From Hippopus hippopus (lineage: Eukaryota; Mollusca; Bivalvia; Cardiida; Cardiidae), in contig OX328110.1 of the NCBI GenBank assembly GCA_946811185.2, forward strand, positions 17,290,456 through 17,354,455: a DNA stretch of 64,000 nucleotides. Direction: 5' to 3'. Positions 11,936 through 22,613 of the stretch are shown here, piece by piece. The position numbers and the translations under genes are program-made. Position 1 is the first letter of the stretch. Every line of letters begins with the position of its first letter. The notes under the pieces were generated by a model, which made no database searches, had not been told where the DNA came from, and worked only from the letters and a program-made list of their open reading frames with translations.

Positions 11936-12217
11936 CCCCATACATTTTGTTATATCTATCAGTGTTTAACAAAAAAAAAATCAATGCACAGCAAAAACAT
12001 CTTAAAAGGTTTCTATATATGCAGGCAGCTAAATTTGTTTAGTTTATGATTTTCCATGGTGACAAATCAATTATAACCAGAGAAACTGCAGAGAAACCTG
12101 TCATCAGACTGCACCATTAGATCAATAACAAATTTATCTGCAATATTACCCAATCATGGGATGCTGCTATCAATTGTATTGTAATTAAACCAAACCCTTT
12201 ATCAAACAGTCATGTGT

Positions 12218-12413
12218 TTTAACTCTACCAAATAACAAAATTTTAGACTGGTCCAATTTCAAAGCATTTGGCCAGAAGACATGAAATGTGGTTCAATTAA
12301 TGGAAGTTGTGAGTGAAAGGACAGAAAACACTGGAAAAATTACATTATGCTTTGAACCAAAGCCTTCTCTGTTAGTGGCGTTAAAAGTCGGGTTTGAGTG
12401 GAAGAGGGTTAAG
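12218..12413 (-). repeat. M1 MITE lacking the palindrome
   Basis: B half and A half are both recognisable, but the centre is reduced to 'acactggaaaaattacattatgctttg'. Confidence 0.65.
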
Positions 12414-12590
12414 AAGTAAGGCTGTAGAAAACATTTAGGGAGAAAGAGACCAGCATCTTCTCCTTTTCCCCACAATGTTTTCTACCCTCTCTAAGAGAAA
12501 TCGTACCATTTTAGGCATATCTGATTTGTTGTCTGGAAATGCCTCTCAATATGGACTAGTCTTATTTTTGATGTCTGCTAAAGACTCAAG
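12414..12590 (+). repeat. M1 MITE, partial (palindrome and B half)
   Basis: Begins in the palindrome ('gagaccagcatcttctccttttcccc') and runs to a decayed B end. Confidence 0.6.
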
Positions 12591-12608
12591 TTGTGTTTAG
12601 CTCACTGT

Positions 12609-12836
12609 AAACCAGTAACCGAACAACAAAATTTTAGACTAGTTGAAATTGAAAGGTTTTGCAGACGACAACTTACATTTTGCTCAAATTGTGGAGTTTG
12701 TCTCAGAAAGGGGAGAAAACATTGTTGGAAAAGGAGAAAATGCTGGTTACCAGCATTTTCTCCTCTTCTCACAATGTTTTCAAAAAGTTTTCTTCCTCGA
12801 GGTCACTAAAACTTGGGATTGGGTGGTTAAGGGTTA
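12609..12836 (-). mobile_element. M1 MITE, near full length
   Basis: The left end has lost its TTAA ('agtaaccgaacaacaaaatttt'). The palindrome is well kept and the right end reads 'gggtggttaagggtta'. Confidence 0.8.
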
Positions 12837-13139
12837 CAGGGTATATAACTGCAGCAGACACAGAATATCGATCCAGACACAATTTTCTGTAAGAATTACA
12901 TGTTCTTATCCTGTTAGACAAAACTGAGCATTTTCGTGCTACAATTACCAGATATTTTTTTACCAATTCAGGATTATTGATGTAAACAGTTTGTTTTGTT
13001 GTTTTTGTATCTTGTGATACCTTCAAAACATGTTTTACTCTTTTGGCGCCAAATAAATAAATGTGTTTTTTTTTTATGGTTGAAAATATAATCCATTGAA
13101 AAGTAAACAGATTTATATCTAGATTTCTATCTTACAGGC

Positions 13140-13232
13140 CTAGTCAAAAGGCAGACAGTGTAGACCCAAGATCAGACAGCATATTCTGCACACTGTCCAC
13201 CAAAGCTTCTTCTTGCCTGAAAGGGTGTATTG
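13140..13232. repeat. M2 core palindrome
   Basis: 'cagacagtgtagacccaagatcagacagcatattctgcacactgtcc', diverged. Confidence 0.45.
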
Positions 13233-13494
13233 ATTATCAACTTTAATTGTCTGTTGTTTTTCAGGTGTACGTTGCAGATTTATATAGCATGTTTTTTTCT
13301 TTCAAACTGTAACAGCATTCAGTTTACTCTAAATGCATAATTTTCTGCAGTCCGTCCGTTAAAACAATTACTATGTGTATAATTATATACCTCCTTAAAA
13401 CTAATGTGTTAGGTGGTACACTAGTGTCAGTCTGCTGTGTCCTTCTGACTGATGGCCTGCACAATGGTGACTTTGTGTCTCAAACTTGGCTCTT

Positions 13495-13955
13495 ATTATT
13501 GCTGTCATTATCTCCCCACCTACGAAGTAGAGGGATAGTATATTGGTTACACCGTGTCTGTCTGTCTGCCCATCTGCCTGTCTGTTTGCAGACTTTTTTG
13601 TTTCAGTACTCTGAATTCAATAGTTGTTTGACCTAGGACCCTGAAACTTCATGACCCAGGTAGGTGCCTGTTGTTTTTGGGTCACATGGGTTAAAGGTCA
13701 AGGTCACAGTGAACTATGTTTGAAAATCCTTTCCATGCTGTAACTGACATCAATAGCTGTTTGACCTTGAACCCTGAAAGTTTATACAAGTGTTGCTGAT
13801 AACCCAAGGAGGTGCTGTATTGATTTTGGGTCAAAGATCAAGGTCACTGGTAATCTTTGTGTGAAAATCATTTTCGTTCTCTTAATTGTGCTGCTTTAGT
13901 GACAAGGTGCTGGTGGGGGATATTTGTCAGCTTTGCGACAGTTCTAGTAATAATA
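13495..13955 (+). repeat. Dispersed 'gtctgtctgcccat ... tgacagttctagta' repeat
   Basis: Contains two internal units of about 130 bp around 'tttgacctagga(c)cctgaaact...aaggtcaaggtcac' and ends with 'gcgacagttctagta'. The end matches the shorter element at 29925-30086. The open frame at its left has no recognisable domain. Confidence 0.6.
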
Positions 13956-14033
13956 GTTAATGACAACTTTATACAATGTGCAAAATACAATTTGTAGATG
14001 TCAGCTTTTCGGCATTGAAAAATTATTTCTCAT

Positions 14034-14270
14034 TACCGCTTTACCATACAATCCAGAGTTTTAACGACCCTGAGAAGAAGTCTTTTGAAACCATTGTGGG
14101 AAAAGGATAAGATGCTGGTAACCAGCATTTTCTCCTTATCTTCTCCTTTTCCCACAATGTTGTCTACCCTATCAAAGACAAATTCCACCAGTGAGCTACA
14201 TTTAAATTGTTGTTTGCTTATGCTTTAAGTTTGGACAAGTCTACATTTTTGCCGTGTGGTAATGGGTTAT
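14034..14270 (+). mobile_element. M1 MITE with duplicated palindrome arm
   Basis: The right arm carries an extra 'tctccttatct' segment, making the hairpin asymmetric. The right end is GGTAATGGGTTA. Confidence 0.75.
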
Positions 14271-14505
14271 ATGCTTTGGCATTAAAGGTGAAGTAGGATT
14301 GAACTTACGGTCTTTTCTTAAAAAGGTCTGAAACAGTGTAGGTCCTACATCAGAGTTGACAGTCTTTTTAGTCTGCAGTGTTCTTGATCTGCACTGTTTG
14401 CTTAAATTCAAATTGGCATTGTTATATGCCTTAACTCTTTACCAAACGAAAAAATTTTGGACTGGTCCAAATTGAAAGCATTTGCAGACGACAAAATAAA
14501 TGTGA

Positions 14506-15333
14506 ATTAGAAAGTAGAAAATGTTGGCTAAAAAGAGACCAGACGGGCCGTGCCTGTTGCTTGACTGGACTCTGGTGACATGCTATCAGCTATGTTGCTG
14601 GGGTCGGGTCCTGATGCCGAGCAAGGAAGCAAGTCTCCTGGAGGAGTCAAGCTATTGGCCTTGCAAATCTGTGGAGACATGCTTCTGGGCATGTCAGTAT
14701 CTGTGACATCATTAGACCTGGGAGACATGCTACTGTCTGTGTTGCTTTGGGGCATGTCATCAGGGAGCATGTCTTCAGGAGGAGACATGTTTTGGTGTTC
14801 GTTGGTCTGCTTGGAGTTGCTTTTTGCACTGGGCATACTATCCCTGACTGGTTTCGTTCTCTAGTTAGAACTCTTCAGAGGTGTATCGAATCTATGGTTA
14901 GCCTCTTTGGAAGTTGGTGGATAAAGTTGGATTGCAGCTATATAAATATTAAGAGGTGTATCGAATCTATGGTTAGCCTCTTTGGAAGTTGGTGGATAAA
15001 GTTGGATTGCAGCTATATATATATTAAGTGGTGTCGGTTGGTGCCGGTGTTACTATTAATAACTCCATGTGAACGATGGTGCCAGTCGGTACCGATGTGG
15101 GCTGTTTCTAGCCGAATGGTGCCAGTTGAAGCTCTGTTTGGCTTTTACGTAACTGTGGAGTGTTCACGTGGAGCTATAATAGGGGGGAGACTATATTAGT
15201 CATAGATGAGTAACAATGAAGAAATATAAATTATATCAGTGATTATTGAGAAAATTTATTTTTGCATAAAGAAATCAAAGGAAGATTTCACTGCACGTAT
15301 GCATTTTCCGATGTTGGTTGTTATGCAGAATAG
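14506..15333. mobile_element. Unidentified insert with Met-Ser-Pro-rich ORF and 75-bp duplication
   Basis: More GC-rich than its surroundings. The minus strand is open from 14836 to 14528 (102 codons), with repeated MSP, DMLPDDMP and DMPRSMSP motifs and no recognised domain. It could be the tail of a retroelement polyprotein or a gene fragment. A 75-bp tandem duplication (14877-14951, 14952-15027) and a GGTGCCxG-rich stretch follow. No terminal inverted or long terminal repeats were found. Confidence 0.45.
14877..15027. repeat. 75-bp tandem duplication
   Basis: Two almost identical copies starting AGAGGTGTATCGAATC, exactly 75 bp apart. Confidence 0.9.
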
Positions 15334-15504
15334 ATGTGACTCAAATACCGGAATTTTTTTGGGAAATGTAGAAAACATTGTGGGAAAAGGAGAAAATGCT
15401 GGTTACCAGCATTTTCTGCTTTTCCCACATTGTTTTCAAAAAGCTTCTTTCTCAGGGTCATTAAAAGCCGAGATTGTGTGGTAAAGAGTTAATCAAAACT
15501 TAAT

Positions 15505-15722
15505 CCTTAGCTCTCTATCAGACATCAAAATTGTAGACTGGTTCAAATTAAAAGCATTTGCAGACAAAACATGGTGCTGAAATGATTGGTTTTGTCCACC
15601 ATAGGGCAGAAAACATTGTGGGAAAAGGAGAAAATTCTGGTTTTTCACCTTTCCCTCACTGTTTTCAAAAGTGTTTTTTCTTGGGGGTCATAAAAAATCA
15701 GGATTTTTTTGGTATAGGATAG
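15505..15722 (-). repeat. M1 MITE, degenerate
   Basis: 'ttagctctctatcagacatcaaaattgtagactgg' left end. The right palindrome arm is shortened ('aattctggtttttcacctttccctcac'). Confidence 0.65.
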
Positions 15723-15744
15723 CTCCTTTTACAATTTAATTTGC

Positions 15745-15845
15745 CGTTGTGGTCAGTGTAGATTAAGATTGGACTACACAAAACATGCAGAGTATGTGTT
15801 ATACAGTCTGATCTTTGATTTACACTGCTTTCAGCTGAGACATGC
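15745..15845. repeat. M2 core palindrome
   Basis: 'gtgtagattaagattggactacacaaaacatgcag...cagtctgatctttgatttacac'. Confidence 0.5.
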
Positions 15846-15941
15846 TTGACAATGGAAATCTAGTCTTATCTCTTATTTGGCTCTTTAATTTTTTTCTAGA
15901 ATGAAAATGTCTGCCTTGTATGGTATTCAGTGTTGTATTAG

Positions 15942-16173
15942 TTAAAGCCATTCCCTTACAATCCCGAGTTTTAACGACACTGAAGGAGATGGCCTTTGAA
16001 AACATTGATGGAAAAGGAGAAAATGCTGGTAAGCAGCATTTTCTCCTTTTCCCACAATGTTCTCTACAGCATGAATGTCAAATTCCATCATTTTTAGCCA
16101 TGTTTGATTTGTTGTCTGCAAATGCTTTCAATTTGGATAAGTCTTAATATTATGTCGTTTGGTAAAAAGTTAA
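15942..16173 (+). mobile_element. M1 MITE, near full length
   Basis: TTAA at 15942-15945 with a decayed A terminus; the right end GGTAAAAAGTTAA is intact. Palindrome at about 15998-16060. Confidence 0.82.
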
Positions 16174-16529
16174 GTGTTAAGAAATCTCTGTATATGATAA
16201 ACATGGGAATTGCATAAGATAGGGTTGTATAGATACAAATGACTAGATTCCCTGTTGAATTGATGTGAAATTGGTATTCAGGAAAGTTTTAGCTAAGCTG
16301 TAATTGTACTGGGTTCTTTGATCTTTCTCTATCTCTGTACCACATGCCAAATTTAGATGAGACTACACAAGATGGTAAGTCTGATCTTTGAGAGAAATGT
16401 GCTTGTCCCTTTGGATGGGCAGGTCAACTGCTCATGGTTTTGCTGACTTTACAGATTAAGGTCAGACTGCACTTTGATCCACACTGACTTACAAGATACA
16501 TGATATTAAAAGTGACTAGTCAGAATAGC

Positions 16530-16669
16530 AAGGTTGTTGGTTACCAGCATTTTTCCTTTTCCCACAATGTTTTTGACCCTTTCATAGACAGATGCAATGA
16601 CATGAACCAACATTAATTTTGTTGTCTGCCAATTTTGTCTCTAAACTTTTGATGTCTGGGAAAGAGTTA
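16530..16669 (+). repeat. M1 MITE, partial (right palindrome arm and B half)
   Basis: Starts 'ggttaccagcatttttcc' and ends GGAAAGAGTTAA. Confidence 0.65.
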
Positions 16670-17660
16670 AAGGACTGCTGACAGCTGAAATCAAAATACT
16701 GAAAATGTTTAAACAGAACCCTTGTAAATCATGTCAAAATGATTCCGTAGGTCTTCAGCTGAAAATGTTTTGAAATGTGTCTATAATGTAACCAATACAA
16801 TACAGGAGGGTAGCTGCCTGTATGCAAAAAGTGCAGTTGTGTACACCTTGCAAAACTAAATTTATAAGAAAGACAATTTGCCAAAAAACATAATCTGAGG
16901 CCACCAAATAGCTTCTACAATTCACAAATTTTCTAGGGATGGCCCTCCAGAGCCTGAGAAATCCCTTTTCACCCCTCTTGCCAATTCGTGTCTCGGATTA
17001 TACCCTCAGTATTACTTTTGTGTATACTTTATTTTGGGCCAGCTACCCCACTGCAGTACTACGCAAGTCTTTTTGAACAAGGTGGTTTTTACAGAAATGT
17101 AGAAGTAGTATCATAGTCTGATCTTTGATCTTCAGTGTCAGCTTTTTTTTTGGAAAAACCTGTCAAGTAAGTGAAAAATTGTATGTTTTGCACTGACTGG
17201 TCCATCAAGTTTATTAGCACCACAAGGATTCACTGGGAGTCTGAATCACAGACCAGTCTGTGTACCAGTCATCTGCATCAGGGAACTGTTGTTTTGAGTT
17301 CCAAAATATTTGTTATGAGTCTGAGACTGTTTGACACAATCTAGATGAGAACATTTATGGTCAAAACAACCTTGTAAATGTAATGAAAATGTCATGAAAA
17401 GATATTTTAAATTCATCATAAGGATGCTTTCAAACAACATCTAACTAATGAAAAGCATTTGAAAATAATGTTGCAGGTGGAGGAATTTGCTTAATATTGA
17501 CTAAGCAATGAATAAATTAAACATGGGAACCACTATTATTATTTGAATCTAACTGATGTCGTCATGAAACAAAGACGGAGGCAACAATTGTACTATATCC
17601 CTGTATGATGAAATTTTGATAAATTGATGTGATTATACATAGCCCATGGGTTGCTCAGCG
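16670..17660. other. No gene recognised
   Basis: Only short decayed repeat pieces (a possible M2 half at about 17110-17140). The minus-strand frame at 17246-17440 has no domain or splice support. Confidence 0.5.
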
Positions 17661-17664
17661 CAAC

Positions 17665-17760
17665 TTGATGCACTATTGTGGACAGTGTAGATCAAGATCA
17701 GACTGCACAAAATGTGCTGTCTGATCTTAAATATATACTGTTACAGTATTTTTTCCAGTA
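17665..17760. repeat. M2 MITE core
   Basis: 'gtgtagatcaagatcagactgcacaaaatgtgctgtctgatctt' preceded by the M2 flank 'gctcagcgcaact'. Confidence 0.6.
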
Positions 17761-17825
17761 AAATCAACTTTTAAATCACAATATTTGGATTTTTACTATT
17801 GAGTGAAAATTTTTGTATTGTAGCT

Positions 17826-18208
17826 TTAAGCCCCACTAGTGGCCAAAAGTAAACAAAGTGGGTGTTAAAATGCATTTGAATTCAAATCATACCCATCAAA
17901 AGTATGGAAATTATTATGAAGATAACAATCTTTTTTTGTTCAGTTAGTCTTAATGATAATGACTGGTAGAGAAAATAAGTTTAAAACCAGGTAAAATTAA
18001 GTAAAGAGAAGACAGAGCGATCTGGCAACTTTTGAAATGCTTTTGAAACTAATTTTTCTGCCAGTGTCTAACACATGGACCATTGGCACCATGATGATAA
18101 CACATACTCATCTTCACAATAATTTCCATACTTTTAAATGGTATGATTGAAATTTAAGTGCATTTTATTACCTGCATTGTTTACTTTTGACTGGTATTGG
18201 GGCTTTAA
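17826..18208. mobile_element. M3 MITE
   Basis: The left end 'taagccccactagtggccaaaagtaaac...aaaatgcatttgaa' is inverted at the right ('ttaagtgcattttattacctgc...gtttacttttgactggtattggggcttta'). An inner inverted pair 'aaaagtatggaaattatt' / 'aataatttccatacttttaaa' lengthens the hairpin. No ORF. Confidence 0.8.
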
Positions 18209-18265
18209 GGGTTAATACATGAACACTTTGAAAGACACTTTGGCAAAAGCATAAAATTGCAAATG

Positions 18266-18494
18266 TTAACCCTTTACCAAACAATCCCTGGTTTTTACGA
18301 CCCAGAGGAAGAAGCCTTCTGAAAACATTGTAGGAAAAGGAGAAAATGCTGGTAACCAGCATTTTCTCCTTTTCCCACAATGTTTTCTACTCTTCTAAAG
18401 TCAAGTTTCAATTTTTGAGTCACATTTATTTTGTCGTCTGCAAATGCTTTCAATTTGGACAAGTCTAAAATTTTGTCGTTTGGTAAAGAGTTAA
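18266..18494 (+). mobile_element. M1 MITE, intact 229 bp
   Basis: TTAACCCTTTACCAAACAATCC to GGTAAAGAGTTAA. The palindrome at 18322-18388 has a single mismatch. Confidence 0.95.
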
Positions 18495-18696
18495 GCAATA
18501 TCTCAATTTGCCACATTGGATTTCAGATATGGCCTGTTGTGAGACACAAAAGGTTGTCTGCAGAGAGGCTAGCTGTGCTAATCAAGAGGAAGGAACCTAT
18601 ATAGCTGTCACTCTATGCTTCATTTAACACTCCAGTCTACCATTTTGTCTACCATTATTTCCCTGGATAGTCAGTAATATTGTCAAGATCTTAACC

Positions 18697-18922
18697 TCTT
18701 AATCCTTGATCCAATCCTGACTTTTAACAACCAGAAGAAAGAAAGATTTTGAAAACATTGTGGATAAAAGAGAAAATGCTGGAAACAGCATTTTCTCCTT
18801 TTTCCACTATGTTTTTTTACCCTTGAAAACAAATTTTATTTTTGAGTTGCAGTTATTTTGTGGTTTGCAAATGCATTGAGTTTGGACAAGTCTAAAATTT
18901 CAGCATTTGATAAAATGTTAAC
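18697..18922 (+). mobile_element. M1 MITE, older copy
   Basis: 'ttaatccttgatccaatcctgacttttaacaacc' to 'gataaaatgttaa'. The palindrome has one arm deletion ('gctggaaacagcattttctcc'). Confidence 0.75.
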
Positions 18923-19014
18923 CCTTAGATTATTGAATAAACCCTACAGACATATTTAATCTAGAAAAGACCCAAATAATCACATTTTCAAGGTAGCTTT
19001 TGTTGGAAGTGTTT

Positions 19015-19105
19015 CAGCAAAGCAGACAGACTGTGTGTAGATCAAAGATCAGGCTGCACATTTTGTGCAGCCTAATCTTGATCTACACTGGCCACAAAGG
19101 CAACT
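19015..19105. repeat. M2 core palindrome
   Basis: 'gtgtgtagatcaaagatcaggctgcacattttgtgcagcctaatcttgatctacactgg'. Confidence 0.6.
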
Positions 19106-19112
19106 ATAGTTT

Positions 19113-19431
19113 TGAATGATTGATTGATTGTATAGTGTTTAATGCCGTTTTCAACTTTATTTCAGTTATATTGCGGCAGCCAGTGCACCTATCCATGCTT
19201 TCCTAGAGTCTCTTGTACCATTACTCTGCACAATTTTCTTTCCAAGCCACTGGCTGCTCTCCTACGTAACCATCTTCGAGACAATGGTCAGATGTGGGAA
19301 AGGAATGATTCCTGTTGCAATGACTATCATCAATCCTTGGAAAGAGATTGGCCGAGCCAGGAATCGAAACCACGACCCCTGTTCCCAAGTCGTGCACACT
19401 ACTGTCTGAGCTACCGGGGTTTGCGTTTTGG
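19113..19431 (-). mobile_element. SINE-A, reference copy
   Basis: Reads right to left. The tRNA-like head lies at 19360-19431 (reverse strand: GGTAGCTCAGACAGTAGTG as A-box region and GGTTTCGATTCC as B-box region). The body includes the reverse complement of 'cactggctgctctcc', and a short (ATTGATTG)-type tail lies at 19113-19127. A 99-codon + strand frame across it is accidental. Confidence 0.75.
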
Positions 19432-19463
19432 AAAAATGTAATTCTGAACATTTTTTTTGTTTT

Positions 19464-19605
19464 TAGCCTTGTCCAAATTGAAAGCATTTGCAAGCTACAA
19501 AATAAATGTGACTCAAAAACATAAAACCTTTTTTTGGAAGGGTAGTAAACGTTGCAGGAAATAGAGAAAATGCTGGTTACCGCCATTTTCTCTTTCTCTC
19601 TCTTC
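19464..19605 (-). repeat. M1 MITE, partial
   Basis: B half 'ccttgtccaaattgaaagcatttgcaag' through the palindrome; the A half is missing. Confidence 0.65.
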
Positions 19606-19611
19606 TCTCCC

Positions 19612-19815
19612 CCTCAATGCTGACTTTTAACGACCCTGAAAGAGGCGGCTTTTGAAATCATTGTGAGAAATGGTAACCAGCATTTTATTCTTATCTCACA
19701 ATGTTTTTAACCCTTTCAAAGACTAAATTAATCATTTTAGCAACATTTAATTTCTTGTATGCAAATACTTTCAATTTGGTCTAGTCCAAAAGTTTGTTGT
19801 TTGGTAGAGAGTTAA
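19612..19815 (+). mobile_element. M1 MITE with lost left arm
   Basis: 'gacttttaacgaccctgaaagagg' A half, then 'gagaaatggtaaccagcattttattc', and a right end GGTAGAGAGTTAA. Confidence 0.75.
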
Positions 19816-20121
19816 AGCCTAAATCTTGTTTATTTTAAATCTTTTAGTATTTTCTACCCTTCCAAAAAACTGCATGCAACAGTATTTCATTTGTATTATG
19901 GTAAAAGCTTTCTCATTCATGTAATGTCACGGGTTTTGCCAATACTAGAGTGGTGCCCTGCAGTGCAACGCTAAAGAATGGATTGATGCAACCAGCGCTG
20001 TTAAGTGGGGATTGAACATGGATTTCCATTATATGAATTTGTATCCCTGACTTTTGACAATAGGAACTGAGGCATATAGGTACCCAGTGTTTTCAGGAGT
20101 GCACTGTCGATAGTGAAATAG

Positions 20122-20279
20122 AGGATCATCAACTGGTTGCATGTGATATTAGAAATCTGTTACTAGAATGGGGTGTGATGCGGTTGAAAAAACAAGTCTG
20201 AAGGACGAGTTTTTTAACCGCATCAAACCCCATTCAAGTGACAGATTTTTAGTATCACAAACAACTAGTTGATTATCCT
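20122..20279. repeat. Long hairpin with 71-bp arms
   Basis: Arms 20122-20192 and 20209-20279 pair with nine mismatches and one indel; the loop is about 16 nt. Confidence 0.85.
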
Positions 20280-20489
20280 ATTTATTATATTCCTAATTCA
20301 CCCTTTTTTATTGTAATAATTATCAAGAATGGTACACTATGAGCATATAGAAAAAAAGTAGTTCTGGCAAACATTCTAAAACTATATCGTCACTAGTGAT
20401 GATACCATAATTATCATCACCGGTGGTCTTATTCACTGTGAAATCCAAGTAATTCACTGATAGTAATATAATAAAATATGTTATATTAT

Positions 20490-20718
20490 TAACCCTATAC
20501 CAAACAATCCCAAGTTTGAACAACCTTGAGAAAGAATACTTAGAAATCACTGTGGGAAAAGGAGGAAATGCTGGTTTCTGACATTTTCTCTTTTTTTTTC
20601 ACGATGTTTCTCAACATTTAAAGACAAAATTTTATCATTTGAGCATCATCCTATTTATTGTCTACAATTTCTCTCAGTATGTGCGTAACTAAATTTTTTT
20701 AGTCTGGTAAAGAGTAAA
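20490..20718 (+). mobile_element. M1 MITE, near full length
   Basis: TTAACCCTATACCAAACAATCC to GGTAAAGAGTAAA. It runs directly into the M2 copy that follows. Confidence 0.8.
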
Positions 20719-20926
20719 CCCTTAGGATGCTAAGCGCGACTCACGGGCCTTTTGCGGACAGTGTAAATCAAGATCAGACTGCACAGAATGTGCAGTCTGA
20801 TCTTTGATCTACGCTGTCCGATGAGGAGATATCTATCCCCGAAAAAATTACCTTTGAAATAGCAAAACTTGGGTTTATACTATTGGCTTGAAAATTTCGT
20901 TTTAGTTATTTAGCAGGATAAGATAA
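20719..20926 (+). mobile_element. M2 MITE, near full length
   Basis: The end CCCTTAGGATGCTAAGCGC resembles the inverted right end TAGCAGGATAAG. The central palindrome 'aagatcagactgcacagaatgtgcagtctgatctt' is at about 20770-20805. Confidence 0.75.
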
Positions 20927-21207
20927 AACAAAACCTGCATAGCATGGTATTGTCGTATTAAAAAAATTAGGTTTTAATACTGGAAAACTTGAGCGATATG
21001 ATAAAAGATATGGTGCACAGTATAAAATTTTGTAGATATATATTCATGATACAAAGCCCATTATTGAAGGAATTTTTCTTTATTGAATTTGTTTTATTGA
21101 AAAACGCTAATCACACAGCCAAATCTGTGGCAATACAATATTATCCAATAAAAGCCTCAACCTTTTTTTTTTAACTATGTCCCGAAACAAGTTCGCTGCA
21201 GACGACT

Positions 21208-21658
21208 GTCACTCTTTACCTAGCAGTTTTTGTGTTTTAACGACTTTGAAGGAAACATCTTTTGAAAACTTTTTGGGAAAAGGAGAAAATGCTGGTTACC
21301 AGCATTTCTTCCTTTTCCACGATGTTTTTTATTTGTTTTATCTCTACCAAATGACAAATTTTGGACTAGACAAAATTCAAAGCATTTGCAGATGACAAAG
21401 TAAGTGTAGCTCAAAAGATGATTTCTGTTTTTGATAGGGTAGAAAACATCGTGGGAAAAGGAGAAAATGCTGGTTACCAGCATTTTCTCCTTTTCCCACA
21501 ATGTTTTCAAAAGCCTTCTTATTTTGGGTCGTTAAAACTCAGGATTGTGTGGTAAAGGGTCTAGGACAAATACCATTATTGTAAACTGCATTTAATTTGT
21601 CATCTACAAGTACTTTCAATTTGGGCAAGTCTAAATTTTTGTTGTGTTGTGAGTTAAA
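21208..21658 (+). mobile_element. M1 MITE interrupted by another M1 copy
   Basis: A half and palindrome at 21208-21340, B half at 21565-21658 ('aactgcatttaatttgtcatctacaagtactttcaatttggg'). The two parts are separated by a copy in the opposite orientation. Confidence 0.7.
21341..21564 (-). mobile_element. M1 MITE nested inside an older M1
   Basis: 'ctctaccaaatgacaaattttggac' to 'gtgtggtaaagggtct'. The palindrome has one mismatch, so this copy looks younger than its host. Confidence 0.8.
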
Positions 21659-21899
21659 TATATTCTTTTGAAATATAGAAAAATAACATGAACTAAGCTT
21701 AAATACATGAATATGTGTGAAAAATGTTGTGGTATAAGAAGTGATTGCCTGTGCAGGCAGGCAGTCATTTTGCCATTATGTTTTCAAAAAGCGGTCTGCT
21801 GTAAGACAATAGTCATCTGACATGAAATGGTATTTATCAGATTTACTATGTTTTATATGGATAACAAAACCATTGAAAAGGAGAAAATGTAACATATAA

Positions 21900-22117
21900 T
21901 TAAGGATAGGGCACCCTGATGGGATTGGTGTAACATCTCCTTTCATCGCCGAAAAAACATACAGATTCAGCTAGGACTCGGGTAATCCTTAACCGATCGG
22001 CAAATAGATGCTGCTTCCCGCATCGATTATGGATTACCCGACTCTTAGCCGAATCCGTACGATTTTGGTGATGAAAGGCGACGTTACATGAATCCCATTA
22101 GGGTGCCCCATCCTTAA
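21900..22117. mobile_element. Foldback element with TTAAGG ends
   Basis: The whole 218 bp folds on itself with arms of about 85-90 nt. The ends are TTAAGGATAGGGCACCCT and, on the reverse strand, TTAAGGATGGGGCACCCT. Arms contain 'cctttcatcgcc' and 'actcgggtaatcc'. It may use TTAA as target. Confidence 0.8.
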
Positions 22118-22149
22118 GTTGACCTGAAAGTTTGAATCTTGCCCTTTGA

Positions 22150-22367
22150 CTCTCAACCACTATTTACTTTTAAAGAAACTTAGGAAGAAGGCTTTTGAAA
22201 AATGTTTTTGGAAAGGAGAAATACTGGTAGCCAGCATTTTCTCCTTTTCCCACAATGTTTTCTACCTTATCAAGGACAAATTTCATCATTTAGGCCACCT
22301 TTAATTGTCGTCTGCAAATGCTTTCAATTTCATCTAGTTTAAAATTTCTTGCTTGGTAAAGAGTTAA
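22150..22367 (+). mobile_element. M1 MITE
   Basis: Diverged A half ('ttacttttaaagaaacttaggaagaagg'); the B end GCTTGGTAAAGAGTTAA is intact. Confidence 0.75.
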
Positions 22368-22613
22368 ATGGCCCACTAGCAGCCAAAAGTAGTCAAAACA
22401 CAGACAAATTTGATTCCTAAGCGCAACTCGCTGACCTTTTGCTGACAGTGTAGATCAAGATCAGACTGCACAAAACGTGCAGTCTGATCTTGGATTGGCA
22501 ATGTCCGACAAGGAGATACTATTTCCCAAAACATAACTTTGAAATAGCAATATTTGGGTTTTTACTGTCGAATTGAAAATTTTATTTTAGTTTTTTAGCA
22601 GGATAAGGGTTAA
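22368..22613 (+). mobile_element. M2 MITE preceded by an M3 end fragment
   Basis: 'atggcccactagcagccaaaagtagtc' (22368-22395) is an M3 terminus. M2 runs from 'cctaagcgcaactcgctgacc' to TAGCAGGATAAGGGTTAA, whose last four bases are also the first four of the next M1 copy. Confidence 0.75.

Larger units (their letters stand above)
14431..15492 (-). mobile_element. M1 MITE interrupted by a foreign insert of about 828 bp
   Basis: TTAACTCTTTACCAAACGA at 14431 and GGTAAAGAGTTAA ending 15492 belong to one copy. Its B half breaks at 'aaataaATGTGA' (to 14505) and resumes at 'ATGTGActcaaat' (from 15334), so ATGTGA is a plausible 6-bp target duplication. Confidence 0.8.

Noticed and set aside
13373..13636. 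87-codon + strand ORF with CC motif, considered as the missing glypican N-terminal exon
   Set aside because: The CC pair is not followed by the expected Met-Glu helix, and the right half lies in a dispersed repeat.
14528..14836. Minus-strand Met-Ser-Pro-rich ORF as a real gene
   Set aside because: It sits in an insert inside a MITE, has low complexity, no domain, and an opposing + strand frame of similar length. Kept only as part of the unidentified insert.
19142..19586. ORFs of 99 (+) and 121 (-) codons
   Set aside because: Both lie in SINE-A. Similar frames recur at 39597-39911 and 56057-56284, the other SINE-A copies.
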